Shown: positions 1-6,399 of the stretch, one piece after another | Layout of the letters: each line of letters begins with the position of its first letter | Position numbering within the stretch: position 1 is the stretch's first letter | From: Bacteroidales bacterium | Lineage (GTDB): Bacteria; Bacteroidota; Bacteroidia; Bacteroidales; WCHB1-69 | Length of the DNA: 6,494 nucleotides | Assembly (NCBI GenBank): GCA_031257735.1 | Contig: JAIROC010000638.1 | Coordinates: 1-6,494, forward strand | Direction: 5' to 3' | Notes under the pieces: generated by a model | What the model was told of the DNA's origin: nothing | What the model saw: only the letters and a program-made list of their open reading frames with translations | The model's database searches: none | Made by a program: the position numbers and the translations under genes

Positions 1-322
1 AGTAGATATCGTGCAGAAAAACAATGCCGGGAGCAAAAGGGAGACAAGTATTACCGAATTCAAGGATTATGTATTGCCGGTGGGTAAGGAGAAAAAACTG
101 AAGGGTAACCATTTGCCAGAGTATATGGGGTGTTTTTTTTTTGTATTTTATTACATTGAGATTTTTATATGGAGGGATATATTTAAAATCCGAAGGAACA
201 ATAATGGAAACCTCTCCGGGAGAGGTAATTTTATCCAGCCGGAGGGTAATTTCATAAGCGTATCGTTCTATGCCGGTTAACCTGCGACATAGAAAATAAC
301 CATTAATTAGAACTGCGGACAT
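1..322 (-). CDS. GT4-family glycosyltransferase, N-terminal 107 residues (partial, runs off left edge)
   Basis: I translated the minus strand by hand from the ATG at 322-320; the frame stays open to the window edge. The protein begins MSAVLINGYFLCRRLTGIER. This matches the opening of many GT4 transferases (pattern INGRFLTQRxTGVQRYAxEI): a first beta strand, then a loop that binds acceptor and nucleotide sugar. Around residues 88-107 comes EFGNTCLPFAPGIVFLHDIY, the family's usual 'GN...PLFAP...vvxiHDl' segment ending the fourth or fifth strand of the N-terminal Rossmann domain. The C-terminal donor-binding domain lies outside the window. The start overlaps the preceding gene's end by 20 bases in another frame, and a GGA Shine-Dalgarno core (330-332) sits 7 bases upstream of the ATG. 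Codons 61-64 contain a run of ten A. The family call is firm; donor and acceptor cannot be told. Confidence 0.88.
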   Translation of the reverse strand, partial: MSAVLINGYFLCRRLTGIERYAYEITLRLDKITSPGEVSIIVPSDFKYIPPYKNLNVIKYKKKTPHILWQMVTLQFFLLTHRQYIILEFGNTCLPFAPGIVFLHDIY

Positions 323-1316
323 TATTTTTTCCAAGAAGTCTCTTGATAATTTTAGTTAGGCAGGACATAAAATTATCGCACTTTTTAAAAAAATTTGGAT
401 GTCTTTTATTCAGCCATATCAACTTTGAGAAAAGAGAACCATCAAAGGCACCGATGACCGCAGGATCCGCAATAATACGGGTTTGACTTTCAAAAGCCGT
501 CTTGGGATTTTCAAGCATTTTCATCGCTTCCTTGGGGATGTCCCCAGTCATCTTAATGGAAGCAAGAATTTCAGGAGAAGCAAGTCTATATGCCGGAACA
601 AAAGAAACGAGGGACGTGGCGTAATAGTGAATGATTTTTGCATTACAAAGATATGGAAGGCCATTATGGCTTATCTGGCAGTTCCATTCGCCAGGAAGTT
701 CGGTGATGATGTTGCTGAGTTCGTAATTGGCTTGGTTGAAGGAGGGCTGATCCGCGGAAATTCCACGTTTATTGCCTTCAACCCATAAATCGTGCCATTT
801 ATCAAAAAAAGCATGAGTTTCATGAGTATCCCGACAAAAAATAATGCCACTGTTAAAATAGAGAGTATTATCATTAGCAGCAAAATCTAAAATATCATTT
901 CTTTTAGAAAATTCCTTTCTATGATGATGTTCTGAAAGGAGAACATGAGTATCCAATACGGAACCCAGGGTTATATTTTGCAAAGGTAAAAAATCAAAAG
1001 GACCAGCAATAACAGTATCGCAGTCAATGAAAAGAAAATCACCTGAAACAAAACGCCTGACGGAAGTTTTAATCCACCGGGAGAGTTCCTTCTGGCCTAA
1101 TTTCTCAGGGGGTTCTATGAGCCTTATATCCGAAACAAATTTCTCATATTTACCGCGTTTACCGGTGAGGGATTCTTTAGTCTTTGTATCGGTTAGGACA
1201 ACAACCTCATTATGGGGATTATACATCCTAAGGGAAACAAGAGAGAGCAAAAATTGTTCGTAATAAGTATCGCTTAGTGAGCTTGTAAGAACGTAGAGGT
1301 ATTTCTGTAATCCCAT
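303..1316 (-). CDS. GT8-like (GT-A fold) glycosyltransferase
   Basis: A 337-residue cytoplasmic glycosyltransferase expected to move a sugar from a nucleotide donor to the growing glycan. Seen in sequence: an N-terminal strand YLYVLTSS (6-13); the donor-site helix SRWIKTSVR (79-87), then FLFIDCDTVIAGPFD (94-108), whose D98-C-D100 is the metal-binding DxD motif; YFNSGIIFCRD (153-163); ADQPSFNQA (188-196); and a late IIHYY (228-232) whose histidine would be the third metal ligand. This order is that of GT8 and related nucleotide-diphospho-sugar transferases. There is no signal peptide or transmembrane span. The last 45 residues are basic and partly hydrophobic (KKCDNFMSCLTKIIKRLLGK), which may hold the enzyme at the membrane. 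The start is in a TAATG overlap with the upstream gene, so translation is probably coupled; the nearest AGGGA (1335-1339) is too far away. The sugar specificity is unknown. Confidence 0.88.
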   Translation of the reverse strand: MGLQKYLYVLTSSLSDTYYEQFLLSLVSLRMYNPHNEVVVLTDTKTKESLTGKRGKYEKFVSDIRLIEPPEKLGQKELSRWIKTSVRRFVSGDFLFIDCDTVIAGPFDFLPLQNITLGSVLDTHVLLSEHHHRKEFSKRNDILDFAANDNTLYFNSGIIFCRDTHETHAFFDKWHDLWVEGNKRGISADQPSFNQANYELSNIITELPGEWNCQISHNGLPYLCNAKIIHYYATSLVSFVPAYRLASPEILASIKMTGDIPKEAMKMLENPKTAFESQTRIIADPAVIGAFDGSLFSKLIWLNKRHPNFFKKCDNFMSCLTKIIKRLLGKNNVRSSN

Positions 1317-2443
1317 TATACGTTGTTTGTAATTTCCCTAATATACAAATTCAGTTTTTTATAAAAACAATTTGGGGTAAAATTTTCCTGATATTTTTTG
1401 TACGCATTATCAATTCTTGTTTTGTGCATCGAATAACTTTGCGATCCAGCATATTCTATCATTTCCGCAAGGGCTGCAGGAGTATTTTCAGTGATGAAAA
1501 TATCATCGATTCCATTAAAATATTCATATAAACCGGCAGAGCGGGCGGTTATAACAGGAGTACGAAAGGCAATTCCATCCAGCACTTTGTTGGCAAGAAC
1601 TGTCTGCGCTTTCATCGACTGTCCAAAAATACCTAATGATATATCACAATTATCCACAATAAATTCTTCCCATTTCTTACGATTACCCCATTCGTTATGT
1701 ATAGTAACTACATCGTGTATCCGAAAATTTTCAACCATTTTTTTATATACTTCTCCCCTCTTATCAGAGGCACCCCAAATATACAGATGTAAATTTATCT
1801 TTCCCTTAAGCATTGAGACAGCGGTTAAGATAACGTCCAGGCCCTGCAAAGGAACATAAGAACCACACCAGCATAAATTAAGGCAATCGCGGTTTCCTAG
1901 AAAATAGTCAATCCTGGCCTGGGGCTTTTCATCAATACAAAGCGGTAAGATACGATAGGGCATGGCATTAATATCCAGATCAAGAATTTTCGTATAATAT
2001 TCAGCTTCTGACTGATTGAGGAAGAAAGCCACTCGCGAATTGATAATAGCATTACGATCGATCTTTTTTATTCGCTTGGCCTTTTTTGAATCAGGATCAA
2101 TATGTTTATAATCATTTACTTCGGTATCATAAAAAGAAAGAAAAAAATCGACCACAAGTTTCTTCTTAAAGAAAAATGCTATTTGGACAGGAAAGCTACC
2201 ATGCTGCATAGCAAAGACATAAATAATATCAGCCCACAGCATATAAAAGAAATTAGGAATAACAGAAAATATTTTAAGGAGTTTTGCTCTTATTGATACA
2301 GGGCGGAAAGATTCCTTATATGAAACCGGTTTATCGAAATCATTATAAAATACCCGGTAATCTTCTTTTTCGAGAAAGAATTTTAATGTATTCTTTGTCC
2401 TGTAGTCTTCGGAAACCGCACCGAGACAAAAAATATTTAACAT
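1316..2443 (-). CDS. GT-B glycosyltransferase, GT4-like
   Basis: A 375-residue two-domain GT-B transferase. The N-terminal half includes VVDFFLSFYDTEVND (97-111), resembling the 'DxFiSlYDT' segment of GT4-like polysaccharide transferases, and FFLNQSEAEYY (140-150), the usual 'vi.nS..e..y' strand before the interdomain linker. The donor-binding half starts near CWCGSYVPLQGLDVIL (191-206), the Gly-rich loop plus 'GlD.ll' helix. It continues with ISLGIFG (268-274), then K278 and VLANKVLDGIAFRTPVIT (282-299), which occupies the place of the usual EX7E nucleotide-binding segment. The variant 'NKVxxgiAfxtPVit' has K286 and D289 where the classical glutamates sit; it is common in this branch and is not evidence of inactivity. 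Translation starts 7 bases after a clear AAGGA site, and the gene ends in TAATG with the next one. Donor and acceptor are not predictable. Confidence 0.87.
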   Translation of the reverse strand: MLNIFCLGAVSEDYRTKNTLKFFLEKEDYRVFYNDFDKPVSYKESFRPVSIRAKLLKIFSVIPNFFYMLWADIIYVFAMQHGSFPVQIAFFFKKKLVVDFFLSFYDTEVNDYKHIDPDSKKAKRIKKIDRNAIINSRVAFFLNQSEAEYYTKILDLDINAMPYRILPLCIDEKPQARIDYFLGNRDCLNLCWCGSYVPLQGLDVILTAVSMLKGKINLHLYIWGASDKRGEVYKKMVENFRIHDVVTIHNEWGNRKKWEEFIVDNCDISLGIFGQSMKAQTVLANKVLDGIAFRTPVITARSAGLYEYFNGIDDIFITENTPAALAEMIEYAGSQSYSMHKTRIDNAYKKYQENFTPNCFYKKLNLYIREITNNV

Positions 2444-2456
2444 GGATTATTCCTTA
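2444..2456 (-). promoter_or_regulatory. Shine-Dalgarno nested in the upstream stop codon
   Basis: Read on the minus strand, TAAGGA (2456-2451) contains both the stop codon TAA of the GT2 gene and the AAGGA ribosome binding site of the GT-B gene. A 7-base spacer then leads to the ATG at 2443. It is the clearest Shine-Dalgarno in the window and settles the start of the GT-B gene. A ribosome terminating on the GT2 gene would sit on the next initiation site, which suggests coupled translation. Confidence 0.75.
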
Positions 2457-3368
2457 AAAAGGATTGTGGTTTTTATCTTTACAGAATTTACCATAAATAT
2501 TATGCTTCCCGTCAACAATCCCTTTTAGCACATATTTTACATCTTCAAATTCAAAGAAAATAAGTTTCTCGAAAAATATTCTTCTTATTATTTGTTTGTA
2601 TTTATATTTTACGGCAAATCGGGGATGGTTTTTTAGAATATAATATTTATTTCGTACTAAATAATATATGCGTTCCTTATGATACCAAAAGGCATGAGGG
2701 AAAAATGACCTTTGTGGTTCTCCGTCAACATGGTTCATACTACATTTATATACCTTGACTATTTTATACCCTTTTTGAATAGCACGATAACAAAAATCAT
2801 AATCTACATCATTAATAAAGAGCTCATTAGTAAAACCTCCAATTGTTTTCCACATTTCAAGATTAATAATATTACCGCTGGATATGACCCGATCTACATA
2901 TTCAAATTCATTTCGCGGGGTATTCCTTTTTCCCTTATTGCTCTTTTTTAACAATCGGCGCCTAATTGTTCCTAATACCGAATATACTTCATTTTGGCTG
3001 ACTGTACCCGGAGAAAAACTCTTGACGAGGCTATCAATCTGATATATCCGGTTGGCTTCATTTATGTACTCCAATAGATGTTTACTATCCCAGCTTGAGT
3101 CTTGATCCATGGTCATGATCCAGATATGACCGTCCTTTATAGCCGCTTCGCAACCCTGATTCAAAGCTTTGGCAATACCCAAATTCTCAAAATTGGAAAA
3201 ATATTGAGAATTTGGGATTTGACTAGCCAATTTTAAATTGTCTTCGATACTGTTATCAATGATATATATATTTTCAAAAAAGTTTGAGTAGGTTAAAATA
3301 TTTTTTATCGCCATGTTTTCACCAAGTTTTTTAGGGTTGTACCATATGACAATGGCGGCAGAAATCAT
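2454..3368 (-). CDS. GT2-family glycosyltransferase, probable rhamnosyltransferase
   Basis: A 304-residue GT-A fold transferase of family 2. In order: VIWYNP (7-12) and IIDNS (36-40), the nucleotide-binding strands; NLGIAKALNQG (62-72), the conserved 'N.GiakAlN.G' loop; TMDQDS (86-91), the metal-binding motif that in this subgroup reads MDQDS rather than plain DxD; SSGNIIN (163-169); GGFTNELFINDVDYDFCYR (177-195), with the acidic residues that take the place of the 'ED' catalytic base; and a C-terminal RN (239-240). The MDQDS motif with 'lFIxxVDxdxcxR' is typical of dTDP-rhamnosyltransferases (RfbF and RgpB relatives), so L-rhamnose is the likely donor sugar, by family inference only. There is no membrane span. 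The start is in an ATGA overlap with the RgpF gene, with a weak GGA (3378-3380) 9 bases upstream. It neighbours RgpF, which fits a rhamnan assembly pair. Confidence 0.88.
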   Translation of the reverse strand: MISAAIVIWYNPKKLGENMAIKNILTYSNFFENIYIIDNSIEDNLKLASQIPNSQYFSNFENLGIAKALNQGCEAAIKDGHIWIMTMDQDSSWDSKHLLEYINEANRIYQIDSLVKSFSPGTVSQNEVYSVLGTIRRRLLKKSNKGKRNTPRNEFEYVDRVISSGNIINLEMWKTIGGFTNELFINDVDYDFCYRAIQKGYKIVKVYKCSMNHVDGEPQRSFFPHAFWYHKERIYYLVRNKYYILKNHPRFAVKYKYKQIIRRIFFEKLIFFEFEDVKYVLKGIVDGKHNIYGKFCKDKNHNPF

Positions 3369-5077
3369 AGTTGATTTTCCATAAGTCGTTTAGCAGCTTT
3401 GGGAAGCCTTAATATGTATTTACCGGTTTTGTATTCCACCGAATTGATTATTTTATTGATTCCAGAAACATCAACAAAATTACTATTTTTATTTTCCGAT
3501 GAAATTGCAATCCTGTAATCATAACCTTCATTCCATGCAATATATACAATCAGCCGTTCAATGGCATGCCGAATATATTCACCAGATATGGATTCGTTAC
3601 CAATATCATTCTCAGATAATTCCAGATTAAAAAGTGGAGTTAAAGCGGAGGGTCTATACCAGAACATATTACCAATTGGAAAAATCATACTTTTGACATT
3701 TTTAAAATTAATTTCTTTTTTACATCCTAGTTTATTCCATAGGCAATTCGTGACACTTTGTAAATATTTAGAAAAATCAAGTAAAAAAATATTTCTAAAT
3801 ATATATGGTACTTCCGGTATCACAACTCCAAGATTTTTATTATTACTAAATTCATTAATAATATTATTGATATTATATAATAATGAATTTAACAAATCAT
3901 CAAGCCAGGTTATATCTATCCATTCTTCGGTATTTAATGATTGCTTCGTATGAAAATGACCAACAATATCATATTGATTCAATCGGTCTTTAATGGATAA
4001 CCATGGTATAATATCCCTTCCCTGCTTTTTTGTGATAATTATTTCTTTTAATTTAGAAAAACAAGCTTGATTTTTAAACAAATCATAAATGACCGATTTT
4101 TTTTCAGAACTATTGGTCGTGATATAAAGATCAAAGTTTGCGTTTGTATTATTAAGAAATGCCATATATTTATCCAAAATGTCCGGATAATATGAATGCA
4201 GATGCATTGCAATTTTTAACTCCTTTGCGATATCTATATTTCCCGTATTATTCGGTATAAGTTTATTTTGGATAAGCAGCATCGTCTCAGGATCATAAAT
4301 TTGATTAAGATAATCAAAAATAATAGAGACAGGATAATTGGTGTTTTCCCGCAGGAGAGAAATAATATATCCCGGGTAAGGAAAACTAAGAAAAGATCTT
4401 ATTTTTAAAAAAGGAACCTTGAATTTCAGACACAAGTCGGATCGTCTGACTGCAAGATCAGACTTGATATTGGGAAATCCCGATTTGTCTAGAAGTACCG
4501 AATATCTGAATCCGGCTTTGTGTAATATCTTGGTAAATTTGGTTTCATAATTTTGAATTACCTTTTCAAGTTTATTTTCGTATTTGACATTTTCCCAAAA
4601 GGTTTTGAATAAATCAGCATTAACAATCTTGTTTTTGAAACAAATAAAATAGCTTTGTATGTGTTCAGGTATGGGCCTGTGAGTTTTGGGCATTCCAAAT
4701 CTGTCATTTTTATTGTTTGTTAGTCCCCAAAAATCAATATCTTTCTGTTCCATATCAAGATAAATTGATTCAAGATCAAAAAGAGGGCCAAAACAAGTAT
4801 CATTCATTAATGTCAAATTATCATATTGAGAAATTTTCTTCCATCCGTCTTTTAGTATCGCATCCTTCCATGCTCCAAAATCAAAACCTTTGTTTTCCCG
4901 CACTAGAATTTCATCACAGAATTCTGAAAGTTTATTATATTGTGATTCTGAAAAAGGACTGTTTGAAATAACTACTATTCTGGCATATAGAATACGGACG
5001 TTTTTTAACAGGTAAATTACATGATCTGAGAGAAAATTGTATTTATTGTAATGGACAAAGTATAGTATTCGGTTCAT
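3365..5077 (-). CDS. rgpF: RgpF-family rhamnan synthesis protein
   Basis: A 570-residue protein, close to the usual length of RgpF, which takes part in assembling rhamnose polymers such as the rhamnose-glucose polysaccharide of Streptococcus mutans. Family signatures seen: MNRILYFVHYNKYN at the start; VRENKGFDFGAWKDAI (59-74); LMNDTCFGPL (90-99); DFWGLT (115-120); IQSYFICF (140-147). After a linker near residues 230-280 the second half shows AMHLHSYYPD (290-299), DLYITT (316-321), GRDIIPWL (353-360), HFHTKQS (374-380), WLDDLL (391-396) and FPIGNMFWYRPSAL (466-479). There is no signal peptide or membrane span, so it should act on lipid-linked glycan at the cytoplasmic face. No Shine-Dalgarno lies within 5-12 bases of the ATG, but the start matches the family. 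The stop overlaps the GT2 start (ATGA). The exact linkage made cannot be told. Confidence 0.92.
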   Translation of the reverse strand: MNRILYFVHYNKYNFLSDHVIYLLKNVRILYARIVVISNSPFSESQYNKLSEFCDEILVRENKGFDFGAWKDAILKDGWKKISQYDNLTLMNDTCFGPLFDLESIYLDMEQKDIDFWGLTNNKNDRFGMPKTHRPIPEHIQSYFICFKNKIVNADLFKTFWENVKYENKLEKVIQNYETKFTKILHKAGFRYSVLLDKSGFPNIKSDLAVRRSDLCLKFKVPFLKIRSFLSFPYPGYIISLLRENTNYPVSIIFDYLNQIYDPETMLLIQNKLIPNNTGNIDIAKELKIAMHLHSYYPDILDKYMAFLNNTNANFDLYITTNSSEKKSVIYDLFKNQACFSKLKEIIITKKQGRDIIPWLSIKDRLNQYDIVGHFHTKQSLNTEEWIDITWLDDLLNSLLYNINNIINEFSNNKNLGVVIPEVPYIFRNIFLLDFSKYLQSVTNCLWNKLGCKKEINFKNVKSMIFPIGNMFWYRPSALTPLFNLELSENDIGNESISGEYIRHAIERLIVYIAWNEGYDYRIAISSENKNSNFVDVSGINKIINSVEYKTGKYILRLPKAAKRLMENQL

Positions 5078-5119
5078 GGGTTATAATGTTTTAATAAAGA
5101 TCCGATATGCTTCCATACA

Positions 5120-6343
5120 TTATTCGGGAATAAAAATATCAATACAATGTAAAATTTGATTCATGGATGATTCTATAAAACATTTGTCGAGATATTTATT
5201 TCTTGCATTGGTTCCTAATTTTGTTCTTAAAATTGGATCGCTGTACAATAGATGTATTTTTTCTGCCATAGATTCTACATCTAGGTAGGGAACGACAAAT
5301 CCAGCGTCTTCTTTTACAAATATCGGCATATAACCTGAATTAGCAAAGCAGAGTAAGGGTTTTGCCAGATATGCATTTTCAAGACACACTAAAGGAAAGG
5401 AGTCAACACGTGAAGTTAGTGTAAAAACATCAAAAATATTATAATAATCTATCGGATTTGATCTTTCACCAATAAATTTTACTTTTCCAAGTAAACCAGT
5501 ATTTTCCAAATCATATTTTATATTCCGACAATCAGATTCAAATATTTTACCAAGCCATATAAAAACACAATCAGACTCAGGATATTTCTTAAAAAAAGAA
5601 TAGGCTAATGATAAAAAAATATCGCACCCTTTGATCCAAAATCCGTTACCGGAAGCTCCAACGATAAATGAATTCTTACCTATGTTTAGTTCGTTTAATA
5701 TATCTTCCTTTCCTTTTTGAGGATGCAACAGGTTAAATGAAAAAGGGCAGGCAATTGATATTTTATTTTCATTGACCCTATAATTGACAACAAGATTTTT
5801 TTTAACAGATTCACTTGCGGCAATAAAATGGTCAAATAGCGGGATATGTGAGAAAAAATAGTCATGCCCAATAAATGAATCAATGCTATATTCTAATTCA
5901 TGTACATGTAATATTAGGGGAACAGATAGGATTTTTTTAAGATGGGATGCGATCTCAATAGTTACAATTGTATTTGCGTAAATCAATGAATAGTTTTGCT
6001 TTCTTAATTTCTTGAAGATTCCAGAATATTGATATCTTTTTATGACAGACAATATCCATGTACAGATTTTTTTTATGAATACAAAACTATTATTAAAATT
6101 TAAAAATTTAGTTAAAATTTTTTTGAACAAATGAATAGCCTTTTTTTTATCAAGGACAAAATAATTGTTGGCCAATTGTATAAAGTTTTTTTCTAAATCA
6201 CCGCCTCGAATTAAAAGAATATCTATTAAGTATTTATTGTACGCATTTAGATTATGAATTATACTTAATAAATTAATTGGGGCACCTGTACGTGAGGCAT
6301 CATGAGAAATGAATAATATTTTATTCATTGGTTTATGAGTCAT
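5120..6343 (-). CDS. GT4-family glycosyltransferase (group 1)
   Basis: A 407-residue GT-B transferase of the GT4 type. The N-terminal domain has ILFISHDASRTGAP (9-22), the family's acceptor and phosphate loop, IYANT (121-125), LHVHELE (145-151) and FIAASESV (173-180). The C-terminal domain has GASGNGFWIKGCDIFL (229-244), the usual 'G.g...KG.D.fl' donor loop; FIWLG (261-265); FIGERSNPIDYY (290-301); then SRVDSFPLVCLENA (311-324), where D314 and E322 hold the EX7E spacing with Asp first, as is common here. Residues 65-117 are rich in lysine and hydrophobics, a likely membrane-docking surface. Two starts are possible: the ATG at 6343, preceded directly by AAGAAG, or the in-frame ATG at 6328 (MNKILFISH), which looks more like relatives. 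Neither has a good Shine-Dalgarno. The gene ends 42 bases before RgpF. Specificity is unknown. Confidence 0.9.
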   Translation of the reverse strand: MTHKPMNKILFISHDASRTGAPINLLSIIHNLNAYNKYLIDILLIRGGDLEKNFIQLANNYFVLDKKKAIHLFKKILTKFLNFNNSFVFIKKICTWILSVIKRYQYSGIFKKLRKQNYSLIYANTIVTIEIASHLKKILSVPLILHVHELEYSIDSFIGHDYFFSHIPLFDHFIAASESVKKNLVVNYRVNENKISIACPFSFNLLHPQKGKEDILNELNIGKNSFIVGASGNGFWIKGCDIFLSLAYSFFKKYPESDCVFIWLGKIFESDCRNIKYDLENTGLLGKVKFIGERSNPIDYYNIFDVFTLTSRVDSFPLVCLENAYLAKPLLCFANSGYMPIFVKEDAGFVVPYLDVESMAEKIHLLYSDPILRTKLGTNARNKYLDKCFIESSMNQILHCIDIFIPE

Positions 6344-6399
6344 CTTCTTGTGTTTTCTTTAGTTGTTATTTATAACCTGAAATCCATAACAAATTGTAA
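6344..6399 (-). promoter_or_regulatory. Gap upstream of the GT4 gene with a possible -10 box
   Basis: This 56-base gap is the longest non-coding stretch in the window. On the minus strand TATAAA (6374-6369) is a fair -10 hexamer about 26 bases ahead of the first ATG, but no good -35 hexamer lies 16-18 bases further upstream. If the fragment at 6400-6494 belongs to an unrelated or inserted element, the operon would need a promoter here; otherwise transcription may simply read through. Confidence 0.22.
6363..6392. repeat. 7-base inverted repeat between two genes
   Basis: TTGTTAT (6363-6369) and its exact complement ATAACAA (6386-6392) flank 16 bases. A second, nested copy ATAAC (6372-6376) can also pair with the left arm, so two alternative small hairpins exist. 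There is no T-run after it in the minus direction, so it is not a typical intrinsic terminator. It could be an operator, or chance in AT-rich sequence. Confidence 0.35.

Noticed and set aside
210..226. Perfect hairpin ACCTCTC-CGG-GAGAGGT, at first taken as the operon terminator.
   Set aside because: It lies inside the open minus-strand GT4 frame, which continues to the window edge, and no clear T-run follows it.
11..280. Plus-strand open frame of 89 codons starting at GTG.
   Set aside because: Its product has no recognisable features and it lies antisense to the well-supported GT4 frame.
268..292. CTATGCCGGTTAACC, which resembles CTATGCGGTTACC at 6465-6477, as possible flanking repeats of the transferase block.
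   Set aside because: The two differ by two inserted bases, the flanks do not match, and the left copy codes for the conserved RLTGIE loop of the GT4 enzyme.
3561..3953. Plus-strand open frame of 130 codons, and other antisense frames such as 483-788 and 1491-1859.
   Set aside because: All are antisense shadows of strongly supported transferase genes, and none shows a family motif.
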